Positions 26,670 through 37,740 of a DNA stretch of 64,000 nt are shown piece after piece. Numbering within the stretch: the stretch's first letter is position 1; the number at the start of each line of letters is the position of its first letter. A program made the position numbers and the translations under genes. The stretch is from Anas platyrhynchos (lineage: Eukaryota > Chordata > Aves > Anseriformes > Anatidae): positions 75,506,501-75,570,500 of the forward strand of contig NC_092621.1 in the NCBI RefSeq assembly GCF_047663525.1, in the 5' to 3' direction. The notes under the pieces were generated by a model that saw only the letters and a list, made by a program, of their open reading frames with translations, was not told where the DNA came from and did no database searches.

Positions 26670-26765
26670 TCATTCTGCCTCGAGTCGAGGTAGGACAGGA
26701 AGAATAAGATTTCCAAATGCAGAATCTTGAGTTATGAAGTATCCTGAAGAATGTGCATGTGCATG
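26670..26765 (-). CDS. INIP: INIP last coding exon
   Basis: The exon starts after a pyrimidine-rich CTCTTTTCCAG acceptor (AG at 26766-26767) in phase 0 and encodes 31 residues (HAHAHSSGYFITQDSAF..., ending RLEAE), followed by TGA at 26672-26670. It corresponds to the conserved C-terminus of INIP. It is short and was recognised from protein similarity. Confidence 0.95.
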   Translation of the reverse strand, partial: HAHAHSSGYFITQDSAFGNLILPVLPRLEAE

Positions 26766-29700
26766 CTGGAAAAGAGGAAAATATTTGTTAAAGCATAACT
26801 CCCTGCAGCACTAATACAATTCAAGACTTTATAGATTCTGCAGCATTAACTACGATTTTCTTCCAGTCTGCTCTTCAGCCCTGATACCCAAATTCAAAAA
26901 CAGTATTTTAAATCAGACACGTCTGAACAGGGCCCATCAGGGGGATTAACTTGGACATTCCCTGCTGTGCCCTTTTTGAGAAATCCCCCAAACGTTGGTA
27001 AGTGAATTGCTGAACATTCTGCTTCGAGACCCCACACTTCCAGTCCCACCCATAACCAATTACAGGTCTCGGTACGGATGCCAGGTGTGACTCTGTGCCA
27101 GAGGTGTGCATCAGTGGTGTCACACAAGCTGAGGCTGCACCTACAAATGCTGTGTGAGCACACATCCTGCAACACCAGCTGTCTGCTCACGTGATGTATG
27201 TATGTTTGCACACCTGAGGAGGCAACCTGCTGCTTATGTCTCTAAATAACCTTTGTGAAATCTGATATGGCTCTTTCCAGCTCAAATACCGGACTCCATA
27301 AGATAGATGGCCTGCACATTCTTTCCTTCCACTAGGGGGGAGGAGCCCTGCTGAATATCTAATTGAACTTGAGTCAACAGTGTGCCCATACCAAAGGATA
27401 TGAGCACAGCAGTCTGCACTGGCAACAGCAAAGCCAGCAGGCCAAGGGAAGCTATTAATTCCCTCAGATCAGCACTCACAAGGCTGTGTTTGGGATACTG
27501 TGCTCATTTTTGGGTTTCCAGCGTGAGACACAAACTGGAGGGAGTACAGCAGAGAGCCAAAGAGCTGGCTGAGGGCTGGAGCTCTCAACATCCAAGGGGA
27601 AGATGAGGGAACTGAGCTTATGTAGTCAGAAGAGAAAGCTGAAAGGAGATCTTAGGCTGTTTTCAGTTACCTGTTGAGGGGTATAGAGCAGACAGCTAGA
27701 CTTGGAGCCAAAAAAGACAGTGAGAAGCATGACTGGTATGACTAGTTCTCCCTACAGTTCACGAGACATTTGTAAGTCTGATGAAACTGACTCCTGACAG
27801 AGATGTACAGAACATCTATGGTTATACTACAAGTTACATTCCCAAACCATATCAAGGGAGAAACAGCTGATAGATTTAAACCTGTATCATAACAGAAGAT
27901 TGTGACAAATGTATGAAACCTAACCTCTGAAAGTGTTTTTCTCATTCTCTCTAGGTGAGAGAAAGCAGGACTGCTCTCTGAAAGGACGAGCATCTAAATC
28001 AGAGCCAAGCTGAGCTGAAGCCGACTGTATCAGCTTACCTGCAGTGCAGCCTTCTGCTGTGCTGCGATGTGCTGCTGCTCAGCATGATCACGGAAATCCT
28101 TGTTTAGTGGTGATCTTGCAAGTGCAATGCTGCAAAAAAGAACAAGATGGTATGAGACACACCCTCTGATAAAATTGTCCTTACCATTCGAGCCATAGGT
28201 TTCATGACTTCTGCAGCTCACGATTTACTTGGGTTATGGCCAGACATCTTTAACGATTGTTTGGGAAACTTATTTGTTAACATAAGGGAGAAAGGGAAAA
28301 TGGAGTGATGACAGCCGTAGCATTTGACTTAGCAAAAACAGCCGATGCCAAGCTAAACCTGGAAGGCTTACAGTTCTCAATTCTGTTGTGGATTTCGCCC
28401 ATGGGTGGAGTCCCACTGCAGTCAGGGGAACCAGTGGGGTACAACCTTCAACAATGTCAGTAATTTTTAAAACCACAGCTTTGTGTTTTTGCCATTACTC
28501 AGTCACTCAGTGACTGTTCTAATATCTGTGATAAACAGAAGCACTAACAAGAGCTCTGCAGTCTTCAGCATAAAACCAATTCTTCAGCAAGTGGGCAGCA
28601 GATTACTGCTTGTGGTAAAAAAAGCTTCCTATTGACATAATTGAAATAATGATCCCCTGATGACAGCTTATGATACCTGCAATTGATTCTGCTGATGTAT
28701 CCCAGTGCAGTGCACGTTAAGTTTCAAATTAAAGTTTCAAAGTATGTTTCCTTTTCTTTTTTATCTTAAGATTTGTTCACCTTGCTAAACAAACAGAAGA
28801 AATTAAAAGGAGACTTCCCCCCCCCACACTCTATGTAATTAACATGGGCAGTCATCCTCCAGATGTAAATCAGTGTGGACTGCCATCAGAGCTGCACTGC
28901 AAGGCAGGTGACAACTACCTCTCAAATTGCTTCTGGAGACTGGTGCTAGAAGTTCAGCTCTGCTCACTCGTAGAGACAAAAGCAGGAAGGTCAAGGGATC
29001 CAAGGAAACTCATCAGCTGATCACTAAACATACTTTGTGACAAACTAAGATAGGCGTCTGCTGGAGAAAGGTACTAAGTTTATATAAAATGTAAGATTTT
29101 CAGTCATTTTGAAGGTATTTATGCTGCATTTAATTATTTATCCTCTAACTTTTCAATATGATTTTTGTAGATAATCTTAAGACCTCATCACACACTGACA
29201 CTTTTCAAGAAATGTTTTCTGGTTTTAGATAGAGGATTCCCATGTACTAAGGCTAGAGACCAGTAACTCATTCACCCTTACAGAGGTTGTGCCACTACTG
29301 TGTTTTATGCACATCAAGTGTTTTTCTGCCACATTTGCAGAAATTCCTACGTCTTGTTTTTGGTGACTCTGTAGCTTAAAGCCCACAGCATGAGATCCCT
29401 GCCGTAGAATTCTCAGTTGCTCAAATCTATGCATCAGCCCAACGTGGCAAAGCGGAGTCCAACTGCTAGTTTGTCCCCCTTTGAAATTCTAGTTTCTAAC
29501 TCCACTCACTAGCATGTGCTTTATTTAATTAGAGAAAAAAGAAACCAAACAAGCACTCATTGAAACTCTGCTGGAGTTGTGATGAAGTGTGGCAATGCTG
29601 TTGCCAGGAGCCAGCGGCTGTACATACTGCTATGACTATTTCTACTTATTCTCTAACCAGTAGCTGTGCCTGAGTATTACCTGCATGTGGAGCTACATAA

Positions 29701-32700
29701 CAGATCTAACTGAGGCAGCTTCACATAGTTTGCACGCTTTTTGACAGTATGAAGGAGTTAAAGATGATCTAAAATCTCCTTCAGAAAAGCAGCAGGCAGC
29801 ACCCAGGCTGTACTCCCAGTGTCTAACTACTGTGCAAATGCCCTGTGTCTATAACATGGCATTGCACGTGCTTCATGCCAGCCCTAAAGCACAACAACCC
29901 CCATTTCTCCAGGTAGGCTGGTGTTTGATTCTCTAGATACTGAAAATGACAAAAATCCCCCCCCCTTTTTTTTTTTTTCCTTAAAAGGGAGATATTCCAG
30001 TGACAGCTTCTAAACTCAAATTAAGATCATTACACCTCATGGTGCCCAATTATAGTTACAATTCAGTGTCTTTTACAAGAAGATGTGCAATAATATAAGC
30101 TGGCTCTGTCCTGCATGCAGGGAGTTTCAAGGATAACTCACTCCTTACTGTAAGCGTTCCCCTCTAAAAACACAGTACCCTGAAACTACTGGTCTGCTAT
30201 CTGCATTCCTTAGAGCACTTTAGCTTAATAATTAAATGCTCTCTATGTACCTACTCCCTTATTCTTCTTTAAGGTAGACTTCAATACAGTTGAATAAGTG
30301 TACCTGTTTCTCCTTCTCTCAAATAGATATTAAGTAAACCAAAATTCAAGGTCTGCAAAAATTTTTAAATGTTAATGTGTTCTTAGCATGCAAGGTCTCT
30401 CTGACTAGTTATTGAGCATGACGAACAAACACTCCTGTTAAGTGTTTATACAAGTTTACAGCTCGCTTGCTATTCCTTTTTTCCCCTCTGATTTAACCAG
30501 TGATGTCTGAACAACTCTAAAAGAAATATAAAATACCTGGCTCCAGGGTGATTTGTGGAAGACTGGTTTTGCATAAGTAACTTTCTCTTCTCCTTGTCTA
30601 GTTCTGCCAGGATTGCAACCCTATTTTTATTCTGGAAACCTGGTGAGAATGACAGAAAAACATTAGAAAGATTTACTTCATTTTTATGGTCCAACTCTAA
30701 CCTTGTGGAATTAAAAGTCCAGCACAATATGACGTTATGATGAATACACTAATCTTCAAAGCTTTGCTCTCATCTGAAAGGCTATTATTAAAGGCTATTA
30801 ATAAATAGGTTTAATTTACCTCTCCTCATTTTACAACATGAAATACCTTCCTTAAGATATCATACATATTAATACATTTTAAAATACAGGTTTCTACCTC
30901 GGGTTAGATCCTACTACCCCTTCCCAAGCCACCTCTGGAGCTGTGGCCATGGTAGGTGATCAAATAACTTCCCTTTCAAAGAAAAGGCAGACTTACCAGC
31001 TCCTAGATTTGAATGCAGTCACTGAAAGTACAACTGAATGATACCAGTTTAATTAGTCACAGGGACTCATTTTTTATCCTAGTAAACTTAAACTATAGTA
31101 CAGGTTTTACAAAGTAACAGCTAAGAATGAGACCACGAATAAGGGTGCAGATGTGCTTGCACATAGACAGCCTGTTATTCAATCCAGGGAGAAAGGTTTT
31201 AATACACTGATGTCCTTATGTATACAAACTATCCTCAGCCTGAGTTTGGAGAATGCCCGCAACGCTGTAACAGAGAAGAAAAATTATATTGTCTGTAAAC
31301 AACACGAGAAAGTGGCCTTTGTTTGCCTGCATGTCACTCTCTGAAATCAGAAAGGGACCTTGTGTTGTAGAGAAGGAGGCAGGAAGTAGACTGATGGAGG
31401 GAATTCAGAAAATGCCTAAAATGGCTGCTATTTATCTATTTTCAAACTTGTCTGTAAACAAAAATGTGGCCCAGCAACCGTACTTACATCAGACTTTTGC
31501 ATGGTACAGGAGCTCGCTGTATCCCAGCGTCAGCTGTGCTGTGGCTACCAAATAAACCAGACATGCGGTGCCTGCCACAGCCCAGCACACCACGTACAGC
31601 AGCGTGACTGCGGGCCACAGCTACAGAGAGAACTTTAGCAGGCCCCCATGTCACCAATATCACCCCTGATATCAAGAACGTAGACGCTTCTTTACCTAAT
31701 TTGCTGCCAATCTCTAAAATACTGAGCCACTACGATATCATAAAAAGTAGGTGTAAGGGTCAAATTCTCTCTTTATTTGCTCTGTATAAAGAGCCAAAGT
31801 AATTTCCACTGGAAATTTGTGGGCCTTGCCCTCAGGACCCACCCTTGTACTGTGCTGCATTAAAATGAGTAAAAAAAATGGTAGCCCACATGCTGTTAGC
31901 AAGGCCGGATGAGTAACTCTTAAGGGAAGTATCAGCCTACTAATGTACAGTGACTTACAGTGTATTTGCAGCACCTGCACTTGAAGTTCATTCCTTTTGA
32001 GAGATCTTTTGTTGCTGCTCTATTGCATAATCCAATATTTCTTTTATCAGCACGCCTCAGCGAAGGAGACAATTATCAAGTAGAAACCTTCTACCCTAAA
32101 TAATAATTTGCATCTTTATTGCCTTGCTATTAAACCCTCACCTTTTCCTTTCACTACGCCTAACATATGCACTCAGTGTCTCTTGGTCCTTGCTTTCTCG
32201 AAAGGAGCTGAGCCACTCAATTACTTTTTACCGTGTTTTTATGCAAGATTGCCCACGATCACCTTCACATTTGTTAACAGATTTTAAATTAAATGTAACT
32301 AGCCCCTATTTTCACATTTGTCCATCTCTCCTTCACATGTTGCATTATTCCCACTTAAACTCTCTGTTTTGCAGCCGCATTGGTTCAGGTCTTCCATGTT
32401 TCTCTGTGTTTTAGGTAACCTACACCATCTTTTTTTGAGCACCCTGCACCTGTGAGAAGTTCAAGACACTGAAACACAGCTGGATGCACGCTCCAGGAGA
32501 TGCAACAGCTACGAGATCTTGCCAACAAGCTGTGATTCAGCACCTCTAAGTTGCAGCTAGCCCAGCCTGTTCCTTTTCAGCAATTCTGGAGACAACAGGA
32601 CAACTGGAATACAGCAAAGCGGGCCTGAGCTAAAGTCCTTATGTCTGCATGCTCATGCTACGCATCAGGCAGGATGATTAAAACTTGACATATTACTCAG

Positions 32701-35700
32701 TAGCTTTCTGCCAGTGCTTGTTTTTCCTGAAATGCATAAATCTAAGCTTGAAAGTCAAACGATATGGTGATTGAGGCAGAAAAAAAGATCACTTTTTAAT
32801 ATACATTACTATCAGCTAAAAATAAAGACTAAATATGCTTACATTTTTATCACGAAGCAGATGGCGTGATTCAGAAAGCTTTAAGACATATGTAAGAATA
32901 AAATTTTAATAGAATTTTAAATGCTATTTTTTAGACTGTGATCAGAAACCAAGCAAGATAATCACGATCTTCCATTTTAGTGCAAGTCTTGCCATAGTAC
33001 CGCAGGCCAGAAACTCTAGAGGGATTCAGAAGTCCAAATAATTTTTCTACCCTCTCCTCCTCTACTGAGGTGTTTTTGTTTGTTTGTTTGTTTTTGTTTT
33101 TTGTTGCTCTGACACTCAGGCAGCACCCATCAGCAACCTACTGTACTGAAGAAGTCATTTAAGAGAATTTGTTAATGATGAGTAGAAAAAAGCCTACTTG
33201 AGGAAATGGAGGGGTTACAGTCAACACGTACATGTTAGAGTTCCCCAGCTAATAATGCAAGGGTCCTACAGGTGGTAGGACTTATTCATAAAGCAAAACA
33301 AAATCTGCTTATTAAAAAGTTAACAGTTGAGAGGGCATGGCATGAGAAATCCATTTTAGTGATGAAAAAATGGCATCCTTACAAAATCATTCATCAAATC
33401 TGACAACATATCAGAGATTTTCCTTTAGATTCTTTCCTGCCCAGACTCCTAAAGCTTCAATAAAGGCCGACCTGAAAAGCTATGTAAGTTTCCTACCTCA
33501 ACTGTAAAGAAGGAAGCCTTCTGTATGTAAATTTTATTCCCCGGTTCTGCTTTGTAGTACTAACGATGTGGCCGTGTCAAATTAAAAAAAAAAAAAAAGC
33601 CAACCTCAGTAAAGACCAGACTTGCACCTATGAAAAGTAGCAGAGATTTTCAAACACAGCAACCCTTATTAAACCTTTTAAGTTTAGTCTTCCCCTAACT
33701 GGGAACAGTTGCACTACTGTTTCCAGTTTGAGCAGTGCACTAATATCCTTTGCAGCTTTGCAGGCCCAAGAGTCCAAACACAAGATAACCACCAAGTTCA
33801 AGGCATCTCAACAAGTTAGTAGCAGTGTTGGATGTCAAGCTGAGGACTTGGATCTGCACCTCTAAGGTAGCAGAGACATTTCAACCTGTTATTTTTGACA
33901 TCTGCGCTTCTGACATCACACATTGTTTTATATGCTCTGTGAAACAAAAGACATATTGATAATTCTGCCAGTTAACTCGAGTTATTAGAGTGTATATCAA
34001 TAGTTTGTCTGTCCCCCAAACAATACCTGCATGCATCAGTGAACGTAAGTCACTGATCACTTTTTGGCTGCAAATTTCTCCAGGGAAGGCAATGGCCTTT
34101 GGGCACTGTGCTACAGATCAGGCTTAGACGCAGAGCAGAACAGTTGGTAGATGACATAACCCAAAGCAAAACACCATGATTTTCCTGTTTAATAGGGACT
34201 GAAGGAACAGAATGCCAAACCTGCCTGCTCAGGCTGTGTTACCTGACCACGCTTGCACACCTCTAGGCCAAAAGAGTAAACAACCATCGGGACAGAAGGA
34301 GACCCTGCAGAACTGCTACAGCTTGAAGCTTCCAACACTTATTTCAAGGGCTTGTTTCTTCCATTACACTAGAACCCTTCTTCCCCGGAGTTTAGCCCTG
34401 TCTGAAGCACTTCTTCCATCTGTTGGGACCTAAATGAAATCCTTCTGGAGCACAGTGACATTTCCCTACTCTGAGGGCTTCCTCTTGGGGAGCTCACACA
34501 TGCAGCAAAGTCTTTGATTTGGTAGCATGCAAGGTGGGTGAGCTTTGGCTTTGCTGTGCACAAACAAAAGCACTACAATAGCAAACTAATTAATGCATGT
34601 TGCATAAGTACTGTGAGGGTACACTGTGGAAGCATCATATTACCACGTACTTGAAAGTAATTTCTGTAAAATCAGAAGCTGATAGTTTCTTTTCTACCAA
34701 AGTCCACCACTACGGCCTACAAACTCCTGTTGTGGACAATATGCACTAACGTTGAAAGCCTTTCCCTTTCTTCTACATGCTGTAATCAGTTTCATGCAAT
34801 CAGTGTAATCAGTTTCACGCAGCACTAAAACCCTGAAGTACGGCTTTCATTAAATCCTATCTGGTTTTGCTGTACAAAACAGCTGCAGCTCCTCGTCAGG
34901 AAATGAGGGAGTGAGTTGCTTGAACTGCAGCAATATACGTACCATGCAGCAAGAGGAAAACAAAGTGTTTGCCTCCTTCATTTTCACTATTAGACTGCAT
35001 CTGGCCAGGAGAAAGCCACAGAGGCCTTGAACTGGTGAACTTATTTACCTGTGCCTTTCTATTTTTCTTTATAGGCTCATTTAGATGGTCTAAATCAGAA
35101 GTTTTTCTTGCCTGCTTTGTGAAAATGATTTTGATATTATTCCTTTGGTGACTCTCTAAAGGACAGACCACTGGAATCTTTTATACTTTGGCATATCAAC
35201 TTACAAGCCTGTGGAGTTTGGGGGGGGGAGCGAACCCAAGACACTCTGACACTAAAATCCTCTCCTCTTTCCCTATACATTCACACATTTAAGAACAAGC
35301 AGCTTTTAAGTCTGCATGACAACATTCTACCCTGTGCAATGATGCTCTCTTGGTTTTTACAAACTAAAGCAAGATTTATTATTGTGTACAGAAAGATTTT
35401 CAGAGTTCAAGTGTGCAAAGAGACGACTATCTGCCGTCTGTGATACTATTCTCTCTGCACTTTTACAGAAGCCAGTAAACTGTACAAAAGCGACCTTCTG
35501 CTGGTCAAGCAGCAAGTAAAAATACGTCTTTCAGACCAACACTTTCCTTCTGTGCTTGGCTAAGCCTTCCCACACGCACCTCTAGAGGGCGATTTAAGTC
35601 CCTCTTTCGATTTATGGCCCGAGGCATGCCTCCCCCCCCAGCGAAGCATTTGGGCGAGATGTATTGACCATTCCCATGCTGCCAGTGCTTTTGCAGATCC

Positions 35701-36167
35701 CTCACCATGTGCAGAATCGCTTTGTGGGAATCACCGTGATGATTTTGTTGGGCTTCTCCTCTTAGGCTACCTTGCTGTCCACCCCTTCCCGGGGCCTTGC
35801 TGCTGCCACAGCCGGGACTCGCGGCTGCTCCTCGCCACAGGACGGTCGGTGCTTGGTGTTTTAATTGCAAGCAGCCCTCAGGAAGTGGTCGAGGGATGGG
35901 TGTGAAGGGATGACCAGAGGCTCAGCTCTCCCGGCGCCCTCATGGTCTCCTCACAACCCCTTCACGCACGCCTCCTCTCGGGGCGCTTGCTCTCACCTCG
36001 CTGCTCTCCATCCCTGCCCTTCTTCCTTCACTTTTATTATATATTTTTTTATTTTTTTTTGCTCTTTCTACCCACACAACTCATGGTTTTGGGTAGCCTC
36101 GCTGTCTCCCTTGCCTTCCCCCACACCTGAGGCAAAACCTACCGGGTCCCGAGGGGTTCGCTGCCAT
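26670..36167 (-). CDS. INIP: INIP, SOSS complex subunit C (whole coding span, four coding exons)
   Basis: The joined exons 36143-36167, 30537-30639, 28039-28129 and 26670-26765 give an uninterrupted 104-codon protein, the same length as human INIP (also called SOSS-C, MISE or hSSBIP1). It starts MAANPSGPGFQNKNRVAILA, continues through NKDFRDHAEQQHIAAQQKAA and ends LPVLPRLEAE. INIP is a small helical nuclear adaptor that, with INTS3 and the ssDNA-binding proteins NABP1/2, forms the SOSS complex acting at DNA double-strand breaks. The long central helix is highly charged (ELDKEKRKLL) and then Q/A-rich. All junctions are GT-AG and phase-consistent: 25-nt first coding exon (phase 1), then phase 2, then phase 0. 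The gene is convergent with KIAA1958 and divergent from SNX30. Small differences from human, such as LARSP and a final EAE, are expected between bird and mammal. The exon model was built by eye and fits completely. Confidence 0.95.
26766..28038 (-). other. INIP: INIP intron between the last two coding exons
   Basis: The intron is bounded by donor GTAAGC (28038-28033) and acceptor CCAG. It contains a plus-oriented CR1 fragment near 27370-27720 and otherwise nothing recognised. Confidence 0.9.
27370..27720 (+). mobile_element. CR1 LINE fragment (RT C-terminal part), antisense to INIP
   Basis: CR1-like words run from GAGTCAACAGTGTGCCC (LSQQCALV region) through a frame reading GYCAHFWVSSVRHKLEGVQQ (CR1: EYCVQFW...LERVQRRA), then degenerate into stops and frameshifts. 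It is truncated at both ends and decayed. Confidence 0.8.
28039..28129 (-). CDS. INIP: INIP coding exon (central helix)
   Basis: The 91-nt exon begins with the third base of a split Ser codon (AG|C) and encodes IALARSPLNKDFRDHAEQQ and the following Q/A-rich residues. It is flanked by TTTTTTGCAG and GTAAGC. It joins in frame to both neighbouring exons. Confidence 0.95.
28130..30536 (-). other. INIP: INIP intron
   Basis: The donor is GTATTT (weak) after CCAG and the acceptor is CTTTTTTGCAG. No exon, RNA gene or identifiable transposon was seen. Short C- and T-runs occur (28817-28826, 29958-29980). Confidence 0.85.
30537..30639 (-). CDS. INIP: INIP coding exon (N-terminal helix)
   Basis: The 103-nt exon encodes FQNKNRVAILAELDKEKRKL and continues to NHPGA plus the AG of a split Ser codon. 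The acceptor is TCATTCTCACCAG and the donor CCAG|GTATTT. The sequence is essentially identical to the mammalian protein across this exon. Confidence 0.97.
30640..36142 (-). other. INIP: INIP intron (largest, 5.5 kb)
   Basis: It runs from donor GTAGGT (36142-36137) to the acceptor at 30640-30641. It holds a (TTTG)n tract near 33069-33095 and a poly(A) run near 33582-33597. A 121-codon minus-strand open frame (35505-35870) was not recognised as a protein. Consensus-like donors near 30993 and 31693 are not attached to usable frames. Confidence 0.8.
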
Positions 36168-36216
36168 CCTCAGCTCCCAGCCTGACCTCCGTCCGGCCGC
36201 TTAACCCCACGGATCT
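36143..36216 (-). CDS. INIP: INIP exon with the start codon (25 coding nt)
   Basis: The ATG at 36167-36165 is followed by eight codons (MAANPSGP) and one base of a split Gly codon, ending at donor CCCG|GTAGGT. About 49 nt of 5' UTR precede the ATG if the strong acceptor TTTTCTGATTTCAG (AG at 36217-36218) is used. The coding part is 36143-36167. The exon was found because the 104-codon family needs an MAAN-type start with phase 1. Confidence 0.9.
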
Positions 36217-36910
36217 CTGAAATCAGAAAATAAAACACAAAAAGAGGCAGAACGCGGGGTTTACCCCTGTATAAGTGCGCATTTCTTTTTATTCAGACAC
36301 GGATTTTTGCTCTCTCAGGCGCGCCTCAGCTGCGGGCAGGCAGAGCCCTGACACCGAGACGCTGCTGAACTGCCCCCAGTTTTTATTTTATTTTATTATT
36401 ATTTTTAAGCAGAAACGACATGAGCCGTGGCCTATTTGCTTATTTATTTATTTATTATTTATTTATTTATTCCATTTTGGATCCTTTTATCCACGTTTTA
36501 TGAATAACCACCCCTTTATGAAGGCCACCCCTGGGTGGGGGGGGGCACCCCTGAGGGAGGAGGGAGGGAGGAAGGGAGGGAGGGAGGGGGACAGCCCCCC
36601 GCCCCCCCCCCCTTAGGCAGGAATGGACTCGCCCTCTCAGCCCTATTTCCCCCCCCCCCCCCCCCGGTGGGGAATGGTCTCTCCCGCTCGCCTCCCCCCC
36701 CGCACTGCGCGAAATGGTTTCTCCCGCCCACATCTTCCCCCCCCCCCCCCCCCGCCACGGGAATGGGCTCGCCCGGCCCGGCCCGGTTCGGTTCGGTGCC
36801 ACCCGCGGGAGGGCCCCGGCGCCGTTCCGTCCCCCCCCGCCCCCTCCGGGTCCCCTCCCGGTCCCCTCCCGGCCACCTCCATCCCCGTCCCCCCCCCTCC
36901 GGTAACTCAC
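36217..36910 (-). other. INIP: INIP intron 1, C-rich on plus and G-rich on the transcript strand
   Basis: The intron lies between the consensus donor GTGAGT (36910-36905) and the acceptor at 36217-36218. It contains (TTTA)n at about 36439-36472, a (GGGA)n stretch at 36553-36590 and very long C-runs (36602-36612, 36649-36665, 36737-36753). Imperfect units beginning G(A)AATGG repeat roughly every 50 bp between 36608 and 36790. In the INIP transcript sense this is G-rich. Confidence 0.75.
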
Positions 36911-37060
36911 GGTGCGCGCTGCCCGCTCATGACGTCACGCTCCCTTGGCGGGCGGTACGGGAAAGCGTCATGATGGACAGGTCGCGCTGGCCAATCAGCT
37001 TCAAGCGCGGCGGGAGGGCCCGCCCCCCTGCCTAACCAAGGCAACGGGGCGGGGACCGGG
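36911..37060 (-). promoter_or_regulatory. INIP: INIP CpG-rich promoter and non-coding exon 1
   Basis: Exon 1 ends at 36911 (CACC|GTGAGT). Its start is not visible. The region is GC- and CpG-rich with no TATA box. It has a full palindromic CRE (TGACGTCA, 36930-36937), a CCAAT box in CCAATCAG (36991-36998) and a GC-box-like GGGGCGGGG near 37046. An ATG at 36929-36927 cannot be the start because its frame is not compatible with the downstream exons. This is a typical housekeeping promoter arrangement. Confidence 0.7.
36930..36937. promoter_or_regulatory. CRE (CREB/ATF site)
   Basis: A perfect palindrome TGACGTCA lies inside the INIP CpG-rich promoter, about 20 bp upstream of the exon 1 donor. 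It therefore sits at or just downstream of the likely start site. Confidence 0.7.
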
Positions 37061-37159
37061 CCTACCTCGGGCCTGGCCCGGCCGCGGGGCCTCAACGCAG
37101 GCCTCTGGGTTGTCAATAAGGCAGTCACACAGCCTGTTGTGGTGTTAAATACAGGATTA

Positions 37160-37740
37160 TTATTTTAAAGGCAGTAAATTTTCATAAAATAAAGGGTTTT
37201 TTTTGTTTGTTTTTTTTTTTTTTTAAGTCCTATGGGAAATAAAAGTATATAAAGTCATCTGTCGTTGTTCCTGGTGTTGTATCAAGGGGTCTCCTTCATA
37301 GCGAGATTTTGGGTCTTGATGCTGCAAAATAAAGTTTGTTTATTTTATTTTTTGTTTCTTTGTTTGTTTTTCTTAACCATATTTGAAATAAAAATACACA
37401 AAGTCATTTGTCGTCGTTTCGGGTGTTATTTCAAGGGGTATCCTTAATACTAAGATTTTGGGTCTTAATGCTGTGAAATAAAGTTATTGTTTGTTTTTTA
37501 ACCGTATTGGAAATAAAAATACATAAATTAATTTGTCGTTGTTTTCTGGTGTTATTTCAAGGGGTCTCCGTAATACCGAGATTTGGGGTCTTGATTGTGC
37601 GAAATAAAGTTGTGCGATTTTTTTTTTTTTAAGCATATTGGACATAAAAATATATATATAAAGTCAGCTGTCATTGTTTCTGGTGTTATTTCATGTGGTC
37701 TCTTTAAAACTGAGATTTTGGGTATCGAGGGTGTGAGTTG
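37160..37740. repeat. Tandem array, four diverged copies of a unit of about 130 bp
   Basis: Recurrent anchors are TGTCGTTGTTnCTGGTGTT (near 37260, 37409, 37534 and, as TGTCATTGTT, near 37668), TTTCAAGGGGTCTCC, GAGATTTTGGGTCTTGATG and GAAATAAAG. Spacing between copies is about 125-150 bp, the variation coming mainly from T-runs. Each unit carries plus-strand AATAAA-like words. No match to a known avian repeat was recognised. Confidence 0.9.

Noticed and set aside
30985-31010. Consensus donor (GTAAGT on minus) considered as INIP first coding exon
   Set aside because: The frame needed to join the next exon contains a stop and no ATG. The MAAN exon at 36143-36167 fits perfectly instead.
31690-31720. 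Minus-strand GGCAGCAAATTAG|GTAAAG resembling the MAAN start exon
   Set aside because: It lacks an ATG in the required position and reads as a different peptide.
36907-36929. ATG in INIP exon 1 (minus) as translation start
   Set aside because: The exon 1 frame does not join in phase to the downstream exons. The conserved 104-codon start is in the next exon.
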